This document shows positions 6,170 through 14,265 of a stretch of DNA of 64,000 nt, one piece after another (the stretch's first letter is position 1; each line of letters starts with the position of its first letter). Origin of the DNA: Bdellovibrionota bacterium (lineage in GTDB: Bacteria > Bdellovibrionota > Bdellovibrionia > Bdellovibrionales > Bdellovibrionaceae). The notes under the pieces are model-generated. The model made no database searches and had not been told where the DNA came from. It saw only the letters and a program-made list of their open reading frames with translations. A program made the translations under genes and the position numbers. The stretch is taken from contig CAUJGP010000014.1 in assembly GCA_963170155.1 (NCBI GenBank), forward strand, positions 1 through 64,000, given 5' to 3'.

Positions 6170-7743
6170 GATTCGACCGAGTATCTTCAGCCGACCAACG
6201 CGATGGCTACTCCCTGGAAGCACAAAGAGATAACGGAACGTCATACGCGCAAAAGGCTTCTTTGAACGTCGTGAAGGTTTGGTCGGTCAGCGAAAGCGCC
6301 AGCAAAGAAGAAGACCGCACCGAGTTCTTCGAGATGATTGACTTCGTAAAACAGAATAAAATTGAAGCCGTTATTTTCGACAAGGTTGATCGTGCCTGTA
6401 GGGGTTTGAAGTCGGCAGTCATGATCGAAGAGTTGATGGATTATCACGGAGTCAAATTTCATTTCACGCGAGAACATCTTGTAATCGACAAAGAGTCGCC
6501 GCCTCAAGAAAAGCTAAGATTTTATCTTGGGATCATTTTAGCGAAGTATTACATCGACAATTTGAAAACTGAAATTCGCAAGGGCATCAACGCAAAGTTG
6601 GATGCTGGCATTTGGAACGGAAAGGCTCCATTTGGCTACAAAAATGTCATCGTTGACGGCAAGTCCACCATTGGGGTTCACGAATTGGAGTTTCCAGTTG
6701 GGATTGAATTATTCAACCTGTATGCGACTGGTAACTACGGATTTGAAGAACTGACAAAAATCGTTTCCGAAAAAGTACCGAAGAGAAAAAGAAAGAAAAG
6801 GTCGAAAAAGGGAGACGCGCAAGAGTCTCAGATAGTGGAAGTGGAGTTCACCAAAAGACTCGTTGAAGAGATGATTTCTAACCCTTTTTATTACGGCATG
6901 ATGAAAGTTAAAGGGACGATACGGAAAGGCACTCATCAAGCAATGATCTCTAAGGAATTATTCGACGCCTGTCAGAAGATTCGCGGTATTCGAGCAGCAA
7001 ATGCCCTTAGTACACGCAAAGGATTTATTCCTAAGCCACTCATGGGTGTGTTTACTTGCGGCGAGTGTGACCACGCAATCACGGGCGAATCCGTCAAAAA
7101 GAACAGTGGCAAAATTTACGTCTATTATCGCTGCGCGAATCAAAAGTGCCCTCAGCATAGAAAGCGCGTTGAGCAGAGCGACTTGTTCGCTCAGATCAAA
7201 GAAGCCTTTCTGCCTTTCAGAAAATGGACACCGAAAGCGACGAAGGCGTTTATCGACATGATCCACGAATCGCTTGGCGACCTCGAACTGTACACTCAGA
7301 AGATGACGGGTGAGCTTGCCGAGGCCCGTATTGAGCTAAAGAAACGTATTGAAGCACTCAACGTGTTCAAGAACGATGGGAAGCTCTCACAAGCCGAATA
7401 CGACGCGGCTGTTGCCGTTCCAATGAAGCTCTTAGAGGACAATACTGCCGAGATTCAAGCGTATCAGAACGCCGATCTTGCAACTTTTCAAAAAGGTGTG
7501 CAGGTCATCCAACTCTTCCAAAAAGCCTATGATTACATAAACTTAAATGGAAACGAGTTAGAGAAAGTAAAATTGATTAAAGCGGTCCTATCCAACCCGA
7601 AGTTGAAAGACCGAAGTATTGGATATGAATACGAAAAACCGTTGGATGTCCTTTTAGACTTGCCAACGGTTCCCGTATGGTGGAGGCGGGGGGAATTGAA
7701 CCCCCGTCCGCAAGTGATCCACGATAAGGCGCTACATTCTTAG
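6145..7743 (+). CDS. Large serine recombinase (integrase) of the island
   Basis: 532 residues from ATG 6145 after GATGAGGT. The N-terminal resolvase-type catalytic domain (about 1-150) has RFDRVSSADQRDGYSLEAQ, with Ser14 the likely nucleophile and Arg12 beside it, and further motifs FDKVDRACR and REHLVI. A Recombinase domain (about 160-270, GKAPFGYKN start) and a zinc ribbon (about 304-340: CGECDH, then CANQKCPQH) follow, then a coiled-coil region (about 375-440). Such enzymes join attP to attB without homology. The last 21 codons, from 7678 on (WWRRGELNPRP...), lie antisense over the tmRNA 3' end. The C-terminal tail thus comes from the target site and would differ in the excised circle. This is the island's probable integrase, and its gene ends at the insertion boundary. 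Confidence 0.9.
   Translation: MSAKIKAVRFDRVSSADQRDGYSLEAQRDNGTSYAQKASLNVVKVWSVSESASKEEDRTEFFEMIDFVKQNKIEAVIFDKVDRACRGLKSAVMIEELMDYHGVKFHFTREHLVIDKESPPQEKLRFYLGIILAKYYIDNLKTEIRKGINAKLDAGIWNGKAPFGYKNVIVDGKSTIGVHELEFPVGIELFNLYATGNYGFEELTKIVSEKVPKRKRKKRSKKGDAQESQIVEVEFTKRLVEEMISNPFYYGMMKVKGTIRKGTHQAMISKELFDACQKIRGIRAANALSTRKGFIPKPLMGVFTCGECDHAITGESVKKNSGKIYVYYRCANQKCPQHRKRVEQSDLFAQIKEAFLPFRKWTPKATKAFIDMIHESLGDLELYTQKMTGELAEARIELKKRIEALNVFKNDGKLSQAEYDAAVAVPMKLLEDNTAEIQAYQNADLATFQKGVQVIQLFQKAYDYINLNGNELEKVKLIKAVLSNPKLKDRSIGYEYEKPLDVLLDLPTVPVWWRRGELNPRPQVIHDKALHS
7678..7743. other. Island/chromosome junction at the tmRNA 3' end (candidate att site)
   Basis: The recombinase gene runs into the antisense strand of the tmRNA 3' end here. 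Integrative elements commonly insert at the 3' end of ssrA and keep it functional, so this is the probable chromosomal attachment junction. The second copy should lie at the far (left) end of the island, outside this window. The exact crossover bases cannot be fixed from one junction. Confidence 0.6.
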
Positions 7744-8022
7744 TCAGTGATTTAGTTTGTTCCTACCGCTTCCGCTGACAAAATCAGTATGAACACTCCC
7801 CCAGTAAATTTAAGCGAGTCTGCTGGAGAAAACCCAACTCACCGAGGTTGCTAAATGACGATCTGTCCTCGACCGCAACCACATCGAGGCAGATCGTGCA
7901 GTCAACTAAGCTGCAAGTGCGTAATCGTTGCCAATTACAAAGTGCACATTGTTAACGGGGTCCTCATGCGCCCCGGAATGCTCCTTATGCTTCTGCACCC
8001 ACGTCGAAGCCGTGACGCCCCC
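7678..8022 (-). ncRNA. ssrA: Transfer-messenger RNA (tmRNA, ssrA)
   Basis: A 345-nucleotide RNA read from 8022 down to 7678. The 5' end GGGGGCG pairs with CGCCTCC near the 3' end (7 pairs, one G-U), followed by A and an encoded CCA. The 3' part carries the tRNA-like T-arm (GGGGGTTCAATTCCCCC), and the 5' part has GGCTTCGACG, typical of tmRNA. The tag frame at 7932-7906 reads GNDYALAA then UAG; the ALAA ending is the classic protease tag that rescues stalled ribosomes. The gene appears intact although the island abuts its 3' end, so the island preserves or restores the terminal bases. SmpB is not in the window. Confidence 0.95.
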
Positions 8023-8100
8023 AATGACGATCGATAATGCAAAACAAATCGAATACGACTCTAACACAAAACAACTCATTCAACCATAGGAAAGACAACA

Positions 8101-8187
8101 ATGGATATGAATGAAATTGATTACTCTCATTTGATCACCTTTGCTCTCAATGATGCCTCATATCAAGCTCCTGAGGCTATCTATTGA
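8101..8187 (+). CDS. Possible 28-residue peptide
   Basis: ATG 8101 follows AGGAAAG by 6 bases and opens a 28-codon frame (MDMNEIDYSHLITFALNDAS...AIY) ending at TGA 8185-8187. The composition is protein-like, but no family can be recognised at this length. It lies alone between the tmRNA promoter region and the AT-rich intergenic stretch. It may be a small gene, a remnant or chance. Confidence 0.2.
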   Translation: MDMNEIDYSHLITFALNDASYQAPEAIY

Positions 8188-8335
8188 ACTCAGAGGGGAA
8201 GTCAGCAACTAGATCTAGTGTTTTTTGTCTTTTCTTCTTCCTGTAAATTTTATTTATGATAAATATAATTTTCAATTGACGAAAGAACATCAAATAAAGT
8301 TTACTGGACAACCTAATAGGCACTGTAAATTGGAG

Positions 8336-8422
8336 TTATCAACAATCCATTTTCATTGAAATCACAAATAATAATAGGTATTTAGACAACTAGCCTTGTG
8401 GGTTTCCACAGAGTTATCCACA
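8336..8422. promoter_or_regulatory. DnaA-box-like cluster in AT-rich intergenic DNA
   Basis: A perfect DnaA box, TTATCCACA, lies at 8414-8422. GTTTCCACA ends 3 bases before it (8402-8410), and TTATCAACA lies at 8336-8344; each of the last two is one base off consensus. All are on the plus strand, inside a roughly 390-base AT-rich gene-free stretch (8188-8576). They may bind DnaA for regulation or as part of an origin. No dnaA or dnaN gene is nearby to support a chromosomal origin. Confidence 0.35.
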
Positions 8423-8576
8423 CCATTTTGTCTTCTATAAAAACAAACTTTATTTTCTACACCTCTACAACAATCACTTTGCTTAAGGCCCAGTCTAAAA
8501 ATGAACTCAACAAAACATTTGATGTTATACTGAAGGCAGAGTCATTGAAATGAAAATAAGACACTCGATAGAATAG

Positions 8577-8753
8577 ACTATAGCAGAGATCTTTCATGAA
8601 GATAAAATCAACGACTTGGCTAACAAACCATTTTTAAAAACCCTGGGAATTGAACTACCCATCATGTCAGGTCAAATGGCAATGCTGGGCCAAGCCCTTC
8701 CCGCAAAAGAACTCACGAGAAAATGGACGAACGAGTGCCTTTTCCAATCATAA
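8577..8753 (+). pseudogene. Possible gene remnant (C-terminal fragment, GpsA-like?)
   Basis: A stop-to-stop frame of 58 codons without a good start has coding-like composition, including KTLGIELPIMSG and ALPAKELTRKW. The LGIELPI segment resembles the C-terminal helix region of NAD-dependent glycerol-3-phosphate dehydrogenases (GpsA), where G-V-x-M-P-I is common. If so, the rest of the gene is missing, perhaps lost after island traffic at the neighbouring tmRNA. The similarity is weak and by eye only. Confidence 0.25.
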
Positions 8754-8775
8754 AAGTTTCACTTCAAAATGGATT

Positions 8776-9711
8776 TTAAGGATTTTCTAACTCAGCAATC
8801 CGTTTCGATTGATCAGTTACAGGGTAAAGTTGCAGATTCATTTGATACACTCTCTCCCCCTTTTCGTTCATTCTCTGGATGGAATTATCTTTGTGAATTT
8901 GTTTTCTAAATTTTCTTAATTGAAACCGCAGTTCCTCGAACTCTTTCTTGGTCAGAGAAAGAGTCAAAGTTCCAAACTCCCGCTCCATGGGACTGTCTTG
9001 GAATAAAGATTCAAGCCCCAAACTCATAAGCTGCGTTTGCAACCGCCGAATCAAATCCACCGGAATGTCATCCGTACCATCGCCTTGCTTGCGTCCCTTT
9101 TTGATTTCGCCCGTCTCCGCGTCCAAAACAAACTCACCCGAATCAATGAGCTTATTAAGCGCGTTTTGAATTTCCGTTTCACTGGCTTTGTTTCTCAAAA
9201 GCTGTCGTAGGGCAGATGCGGTAAACTGCGCGCCTTCTTGGTCTAATAAAGAATATAAAATCCACCCAATCCAATTAGGAACTTTATCTAAATACTTTCG
9301 GTCTATAACACCTTGTCTTAAAGCTTTTTGAAGACGAAAATCAGACAAAGACTTGAGATACTGATTACGCAACACAGGATCTGTTTCTTGGCTGTACAAA
9401 ACCATCAAGACAAACTCATCCGTGTTTTCTTTATTCATCTGCATGGCTCTTGCAAATTTAAAAGCCATCTCTTCAGATAAGTTCCGCTGCCCTTCAATAA
9501 TCATTTTCAAATAATTGGGAGATCGGATGTCCGCCGCCGCAGAAAAAAAAGAATAGTTGTATTGCCGGCGGTTGCCTTTCGTCATCTCTCTCTTATAAAG
9601 GTAAAAAGCCCGGAGAAAATCCCTATAATTCAAATAGTCCCCTAATTGTGGTTCTTTGCACTCCACAGGAGGAGAAGAAACGAGATCTTTATTTTCAATT
9701 GAAATACCCAT
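8776..9711 (-). CDS. TIGR02147-family regulator-like protein
   Basis: 311 residues from ATG 9711 after GAGGT. The N-terminal half matches the TIGR02147/DUF4423 pattern: YLNYRDFLRAFYLYKRE, then SPNYLKMIIEGQRNLSEEMAFKFARAM, the HTH-like segment with RNLSEE, then EFVLMVLYSQ. These proteins are numerous in Fibrobacteres and Bdellovibrionota and are presumed transcription regulators. The C-terminal half (about 150-311) is charged and helical with LSLTKKEFEELR. It is a single minus-strand gene facing the AT-rich region. No target is evident. Confidence 0.75.
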   Translation of the reverse strand: MGISIENKDLVSSPPVECKEPQLGDYLNYRDFLRAFYLYKREMTKGNRRQYNYSFFSAAADIRSPNYLKMIIEGQRNLSEEMAFKFARAMQMNKENTDEFVLMVLYSQETDPVLRNQYLKSLSDFRLQKALRQGVIDRKYLDKVPNWIGWILYSLLDQEGAQFTASALRQLLRNKASETEIQNALNKLIDSGEFVLDAETGEIKKGRKQGDGTDDIPVDLIRRLQTQLMSLGLESLFQDSPMEREFGTLTLSLTKKEFEELRFQLRKFRKQIHKDNSIQRMNEKGERVYQMNLQLYPVTDQSKRIAELENP

Positions 9712-9774
9712 CTTGTAAACCTCGAGAGGCTTCAGTTTTTAAAATAAAGAATGATATTACAAGTTTAATCTAAT

Positions 9775-10074
9775 TTATGAAGTGGTGCGTTTAAAAATAA
9801 GGATTTCCACAGCTTCAAGGCTTAAATGATAAACCCTGATTTGCTTTTGACGGGAGCTTTCTCCCTTGATTAATTCTAAAGAAGAAATTTTAACATTCAA
9901 AACTTCAGATAAAAATCGAAGCAAACACGCGTTAGCTTTTCCATCCACGGGCGGGGCTTCAATTTTTATCTTTAAACGGTCATTGTATAAACCAATGATT
10001 TCATTTTTCTTTCCCTGAGGAAGGACATGAAGCTCCAAAATGCTTCCCTGTGAATCAGATCGAATCCATGCCAT
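9775..10074 (-). CDS. DUF167 (YggU/UPF0235) family protein
   Basis: About 99 residues from ATG 10074, well placed after GAGGAG (a TTG at 10089 precedes that site). The family pattern is clear: LELHVLPQGKKNEI, then LKIKIEAPPVDGKANACLLRFLSEVL with the diagnostic PPVDGKAN, then LIKGESSRQKQIRV. The fold is known from structures of E. coli YggU, but the biochemical role is not established. The protein is cytoplasmic. The gene follows the terminator of the beta-barrel-like gene, so it is probably transcribed separately, towards the TIGR02147 gene. Confidence 0.85.
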   Translation of the reverse strand: MAWIRSDSQGSILELHVLPQGKKNEIIGLYNDRLKIKIEAPPVDGKANACLLRFLSEVLNVKISSLELIKGESSRQKQIRVYHLSLEAVEILIFKRTTS

Positions 10075-10124
10075 CTCAAAACTCCTCAATGATGCCGGCG
10101 AAAAAAGGCATAAATAAAAAAGCT

Positions 10125-10151
10125 AGGGCTGTTGCGTGTGACAACAGCCCT
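10125..10151 (-). terminator. Rho-independent terminator of the beta-barrel-like gene
   Basis: A perfect 10-bp stem (AGGGCTGTTG / CAACAGCCCT) with a 7-base loop. Read on the minus strand it is followed by AGCTTTTTTATTT. It lies 37 bases after the stop codon of the gene at 10188-10916. Confidence 0.85.
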
Positions 10152-10187
10152 ATAGGTGGTCGAGGGAGCCTTCAATCATTTAATAAA

Positions 10188-10916
10188 TTAAAAATAGTAG
10201 GTATAACCCAATGTGGCCAAAATCCCTGAGAGAGTTGTGCCTAAATCACGATTGTTCATTTCCACTTCTTCGCCTGATTGCGTCGGCCCGGTGATCCCCG
10301 AACTCCATCCTCCGGCGGAAGAAACTGCAGTGGCTTTATTGCGTTCAAACGGCAGATAACGGAAGTTACCTTCTAAATTAAAGCAATGATCATCAAAGAA
10401 ACAAAACTCCGCGCCCAAGCCGGTGATACCGCCAAAGTTACCGCCCGAAAATTCCATCGTGCTGTCGTTTTCCCGAATTTTTCCAGTCAAGCGACCGTAG
10501 CCAACACCGATTTGCATATAAAATTTCATGAACGAGTTTTCCAAAGGGGTCATGCGAAACATCGGAAAGAACGTCCATCCACTTAATTCATAATTGTACT
10601 TAGCCCCAGAAGGATCGCTTCCCTTAGAGCTTTGAGCAAAAACTGATGGTCTAAAAAGAAGAGCAAACATAGTCCCACCGAATTCATACATATATTGAAA
10701 CGTGAGTTCATAGCCTTGCCCCAAAGGTTTTGTACTGATTCCGCCAGCAACGGAGTTCGCCGTAGAAATCAAGGTGTCAAAGTCGTCTTGACTGGGAGAA
10801 GTGAAAATCATGGCTCCACCAATACTGTGGGTCCCGCCAAAACTTCGCCCCTGAGAAGCCACCGCAAACAAAACAGTGATCGCAAACAAAACCTTCCTTA
10901 AACAAACTCTATTCAT
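10188..10916 (-). CDS. Outer-membrane beta-barrel-like protein
   Basis: 242 residues from ATG 10916 after GAGGAGTG. It has a signal peptide (residues 1 to about 24: basic MNRVCLRK, hydrophobic LFAITVLFAVASQG). The mature part alternates polar and hydrophobic residues in about eight strand-like segments, rich in G, F and Y (FYMQIGVGYGRL, FNLEGNFRYLPF), and ends in GYTYYF with a terminal phenylalanine, the usual outer-membrane insertion signal. The size fits an eight-stranded OmpA/OmpW-like barrel. Two cysteines in CFFDDHC may form a loop disulfide. No specific family is recognised. The gene has its own terminator, and DivIVA is encoded just upstream. Confidence 0.65.
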   Translation of the reverse strand: MNRVCLRKVLFAITVLFAVASQGRSFGGTHSIGGAMIFTSPSQDDFDTLISTANSVAGGISTKPLGQGYELTFQYMYEFGGTMFALLFRPSVFAQSSKGSDPSGAKYNYELSGWTFFPMFRMTPLENSFMKFYMQIGVGYGRLTGKIRENDSTMEFSGGNFGGITGLGAEFCFFDDHCFNLEGNFRYLPFERNKATAVSSAGGWSSGITGPTQSGEEVEMNNRDLGTTLSGILATLGYTYYF

Positions 10917-10941
10917 GAAACACTCCTCTTTCTTATAAAAC

Positions 10942-11493
10942 TTATAAAATATCCACCGCTAAGGGCGAAATTTCAGATGTTAATTTTGGAGAACTCTCGT
11001 CAGAAAGGGAAGAATGCGGCGCTGACTCTGTCAGCGGCATTCCCATGTATTTTTTCCCCTCTTCCAGCAACGACAAATGAGCATGCGCCAACGCTTTCAT
11101 GTTGCTTTCAAACTGGATTCTCAGTGCTTTTAAATCATTGATTTCCGTGTAAGCCTTTTGTAAGGATTCATGCGTTGACCGTTGCAAATCATTCGTCTTC
11201 AATTGAGCTTCTTGCACAATGAGCTCTGCTTTTTTCTCTGCATCCTCTCGGATTTTTTCAGACATTTGAGAGGCCGTTGTCAGCGTAGTCTTCAACAATT
11301 GATCTCTCTCTTTAAATTCTGCGATCTGGATTTCTTTTTCACGCAACCGTTCACGAAGCTCATTTCTCTCTTTAAAGAGGGCTTCCAATTGATCACTAAT
11401 GGCTTGAAGGTAAGCCACAACCTCTGTTTGATTCAAACCATAAAAAGACCTGTTAAACGTCTTATGAGCGACATCCACTGGAGTGATCTTCAT
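10942..11493 (-). CDS. DivIVA-domain protein
   Basis: About 183 residues from ATG 11493, 5 bases after GAGGAGG; the GTG two codons earlier lies inside that site. The N-terminus (MKITPVDVAHKTFNRSFYGLNQTEVVAYLQAI) is the DivIVA lipid-binding domain pattern, with the F-x-G-L/Y-x-x-x-E-V-x-x-Y/F-L core. A long charged coiled coil follows (about 35-150). DivIVA proteins sense negatively curved membrane and mark poles or division sites. They are best known in Gram-positives but also occur in Bdellovibrionota and Myxococcota. A role in polarity is inferred from family only. Confidence 0.85.
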   Translation of the reverse strand: MKITPVDVAHKTFNRSFYGLNQTEVVAYLQAISDQLEALFKERNELRERLREKEIQIAEFKERDQLLKTTLTTASQMSEKIREDAEKKAELIVQEAQLKTNDLQRSTHESLQKAYTEINDLKALRIQFESNMKALAHAHLSLLEEGKKYMGMPLTESAPHSSLSDESSPKLTSEISPLAVDIL

Positions 11494-11855
11494 CTTCACC
11501 TCCTCAAGAAATATTTTTCTTCACCATTATTCAACTGACTCTTGCCGAAACAACCCGTTCATTCCACAATAGTGAAATAACGCGCTCCCGGAATCACCAA
11601 CAGTTTATCCCTGCAAAACCAACTCAATGAAAAACCATAATTAACTCTCAGTTTTGCGAGGCTAGAATCAATAAACTCAATTCTTTGGTACAATGCTTTT
11701 CAAATCACTGCTGGATTCTTGATTAATTCTAGACAAAGAGAGGGATGAGAATCAAATGACTTAAGTCCAGCAAGCCCTCAATCGAAGAAAAACTAGACCA
11801 AGGACTAAGAAATAAACTCTTAACAGGGATCTGAGATCAAAAGGTTTACCTAAAT
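11494..11855. other. Intergenic region, no gene seen
   Basis: Between the DivIVA gene and proC, both on the minus strand, lie about 360 bases without a supported reading frame, hairpin terminator or clear promoter motif. It presumably holds the proC 3' untranslated region and the DivIVA promoter. Confidence 0.5.
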
Positions 11856-12701
11856 TTACTTTGGATTGGCATTGTTTGTAAGCCGCGAGAGCTCTTGGTT
11901 TCTCATCCAGGCTTTTTCAAAACTCAAACGCAACACACGCTCCAGTTCTAATTCTCTCATGGAATCCAACCCCGCAGCGGTAACGCCTTTTTTAGATGTA
12001 ACTCTTTGCTGAAGCTCTTCTAAAGAAACTTTTGATTCTGTTTGAGCCATCAATGTAGCACCTAAAAATGTTTCTAACGTCATCTTTTTAGCAACCTCAG
12101 GAGAAAACCCTCGTTCCTCAATCCAATCTTGCCAATAAGACATGAGCTCCAAAACAAAGCCCGTCCCCGATGAACAAGAGATGGTAAGAGCATCGAACAT
12201 ATCTCCCTCTTCCATTGCAACCACATAGCCTAAAGGAGCCAGTAATTCTTCCATAATCACATTTGCTCCTTCATCGCCCTCATCGTTCAAGCAATAACCA
12301 ATCACACCTTTGCCAAGAGCCGATGGAGTGTTAGGCATCACACGCACTAACCGGGAGTGGGGCAATGTTTTTTCTAAAGTCCCAAAGTCGATTCCCGCCA
12401 AGAGACTCGCCACAATTTGATCCGGTTGCAAAAGAGACGCGATCGGTTCTATAGCGCTCGAAAAATCCTGTGGTTTCACGGAAAGAAAAAGAATCTGCGT
12501 GTGATCCACGACCTCTTCGTTATCGCTGGCCGCATTGATATTCCATTGATCCTTCAGCTTCATTAGTTTTCCCGGAGTGCGATTGCTCACCCAAATATTT
12601 TCTGCTTTGACTTCGGAGGATTCCAACAACCGACGAATCATCACGGACGTCATGTTTCCCGCGCCAATAAAACCAATTTTCAAATGCTGCACTAAATTCA
12701 T
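11856..12701 (-). CDS. proC: Pyrroline-5-carboxylate reductase
   Basis: 281 residues from ATG 12701. The enzyme reduces 1-pyrroline-5-carboxylate to proline with NAD(P)H, the last step of proline synthesis, in the cytoplasm. Visible marks are the N-terminal dinucleotide fold IGFIGAGNMTSVMI, FLSVKPQD, the RVMPNTPSALGKG motif, and the C-terminal dimerisation region with SCSSGTGFVLELM and VTSKKGVTAAGLDSM (normally T-S-P-G-G-T-T; here SKKGVT). The length is typical. It is followed after 29 bases by... the maf gene upstream in the same direction, so the two may be cotranscribed, maf first. The K-K variant in the TSPGGTT motif is a small oddity. Confidence 0.93.
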   Translation of the reverse strand: MNLVQHLKIGFIGAGNMTSVMIRRLLESSEVKAENIWVSNRTPGKLMKLKDQWNINAASDNEEVVDHTQILFLSVKPQDFSSAIEPIASLLQPDQIVASLLAGIDFGTLEKTLPHSRLVRVMPNTPSALGKGVIGYCLNDEGDEGANVIMEELLAPLGYVVAMEEGDMFDALTISCSSGTGFVLELMSYWQDWIEERGFSPEVAKKMTLETFLGATLMAQTESKVSLEELQQRVTSKKGVTAAGLDSMRELELERVLRLSFEKAWMRNQELSRLTNNANPK

Positions 12702-12730
12702 TTTTTATTCTCTCTCTCTAAAAAAACTCA

Positions 12731-13333
12731 TCACTGTGATTCAAGACTCCACCCTTTTAACTCAAGCAATCGATAAAAACTATCAATGGATAAGCCCACC
12801 ACATTGTCAAAAGACCCTTGATGGTTTTCAATAAAAGTTCCACCCAACCCCTGAATGCCATAGGCTCCTGCTTTATCCATCGGTTCTCCAGAAGCAACGT
12901 AATTTTTAATTTCTTCACTGGAAAGAGGACGAAAAAAAACATCAGTCGTGGTGATCTCACTGGCTTGTTCAAAAGTTTTACAGTTTACCACACACAACGC
13001 GGTCTTGACTTGATGAGCTCGACCCGACAAAAGTTTTAAATACGATTCTGCTTCAGCGGTATTTTTTGGTTTACCAAACGAAACTCCATCAACAATCACC
13101 ATCGTATCGGCCGATAGAATTAAATTATCCTGAGATTTCAATTGTTTATTTTGTTCCAAGCAGGCCCAGGCCTTATCTTGAGCAATCTTCAAAATTTGCC
13201 CGTCTAAACTTAGGTTTTTATCCGGAGTTTCCGATATGTTAGCGGGGAGAATTGTAAACTTGATACCTGCTTTTATAAGCAAGTCTCTTCGTCTTGGAGA
13301 TTGAGAAGCGAGAATCAGTTTATAATGTATCAC
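12731..13333 (-). CDS. maf: Maf-like nucleotide pyrophosphatase
   Basis: 200 residues starting at GTG 13333. Family marks are LILASQSPRRRDLL at the N-terminus (S-x-S-P-R-R), LSADTMVIVDG (catalytic aspartate region), GKPKNTAEAESYLKLLSG and the EPMDKAGAYGIQG motif near residue 155. Maf proteins hydrolyse non-canonical or pyrimidine nucleoside triphosphates (dTTP/UTP or methylated forms) to monophosphates and are linked to septum inhibition. The gene starts only 29 bases from the divergent TadC-like start, so the two promoters must overlap coding DNA. proC follows downstream. Confidence 0.9.
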   Translation of the reverse strand: MIHYKLILASQSPRRRDLLIKAGIKFTILPANISETPDKNLSLDGQILKIAQDKAWACLEQNKQLKSQDNLILSADTMVIVDGVSFGKPKNTAEAESYLKLLSGRAHQVKTALCVVNCKTFEQASEITTTDVFFRPLSSEEIKNYVASGEPMDKAGAYGIQGLGGTFIENHQGSFDNVVGLSIDSFYRLLELKGWSLESQ

Positions 13334-13362
13334 TCATCTATTTTCATCACAAAGGTTGTGAA

Positions 13363-14265
13363 ATGGGAAGATCTGATTTACTGCTTTTTAGTTCTTTGTT
13401 GTTAATCGGCGTATCCGTGTACCTTTTTGTTTCTGTCATTCTTGGCAATAACAACGACAAAGATCTCCTTGCATGGGCCAGCGGCGAAGATAAACCCAAA
13501 CCTAAAAGCAAAGTTATCGAAATTGCCTTAATTTTAACACGTCAGTTCACTCTCAAATACGCACTGAAAATCAAAGATACGGCCTATCGAAAAAAAGTGG
13601 ATCATCTTTTACTCACAGCAGGAATGTCCCGTGAAATGACGGTCGATGAATTCATCGGAATGCGCATTTTATTCGGAGTCATGTTTCCCATTCTGCTGTA
13701 TCTTTTGAATTTGGCCGCAGAAGCAGAAATGCCTCTCACCTTTATTCTTGTTCTCATTCCTCTTGGATACAACTTGCCGGACATCCATGCGAAGGGAATT
13801 AAAAATCAACGCGTTCTTTCCGTGCGAAGCGACTTGCCCTTCTTTATTGATCTTTTGGCACTCTCGACAGAAGCAGGTCTGGATTTTATCGGAGCGATCC
13901 AACGTATTGCCGACAAAGCCCAAAACAGCGTCCTTGCGGAAGAGTTGGCTCTTGTACTTCAAGACATAAAATTAGGCTCTTCACGGATTGATTCCATGAA
14001 ACGTCTGGCACAAAGATTGGATATGAGTGAAATTACTAGCTTCGTGGCTGTTCTCGCTGATGCCGATGCTACCGGTGCCAGTATTTCACAGGTGTTGAAA
14101 GATCAATCTATTCAAATGCGTTTGGAACGATTTGTTCGAGCTGAAAAAGCGGGGGCGCGAGCTTCGCAATTGATTCTGCTCCCCATTGTTCTTTTTATTC
14201 TACCCGCTGTGTTCATTATGGTTTTTGGTCCCATTGCTCTTCAATTCGAGCAGGGAGGAAACTAA
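13363..14265 (+). CDS. TadC-like type II/IV secretion system F-domain membrane protein
   Basis: About 300 residues from ATG 13363 (MGRSDLLLF). The frame is open to 13294, but that part overlaps maf. There is an N-terminal membrane helix (about 5-25), a pair of helices around 100-145 (FGVMFPILLYLL, LTFILVLIPLG), a cytoplasmic T2SSF domain (about 165-270: RSDLPFFIDLLALSTEAGLDF, then LRRL-like SMKRLAQRL) and a final helix (ILLPIVLFILPAVFIMVFGP). TadB/TadC proteins form the inner-membrane platform of Tad pili. No TadA ATPase, TadB or pilin gene is adjacent, so this is an isolated component. It heads an operon with DUF192 and FHA genes; its stop overlaps the next start (TAATG). Confidence 0.8.
   Translation: MGRSDLLLFSSLLLIGVSVYLFVSVILGNNNDKDLLAWASGEDKPKPKSKVIEIALILTRQFTLKYALKIKDTAYRKKVDHLLLTAGMSREMTVDEFIGMRILFGVMFPILLYLLNLAAEAEMPLTFILVLIPLGYNLPDIHAKGIKNQRVLSVRSDLPFFIDLLALSTEAGLDFIGAIQRIADKAQNSVLAEELALVLQDIKLGSSRIDSMKRLAQRLDMSEITSFVAVLADADATGASISQVLKDQSIQMRLERFVRAEKAGARASQLILLPIVLFILPAVFIMVFGPIALQFEQGGN

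Noticed and set aside
8640-8660. GGGAATTGAACTACCC resembles a tRNA T-arm and could mark a tRNA or att copy
   Set aside because: No acceptor stem, anticodon arm or CCA surrounds it, and it lies within a better-supported coding-like remnant.
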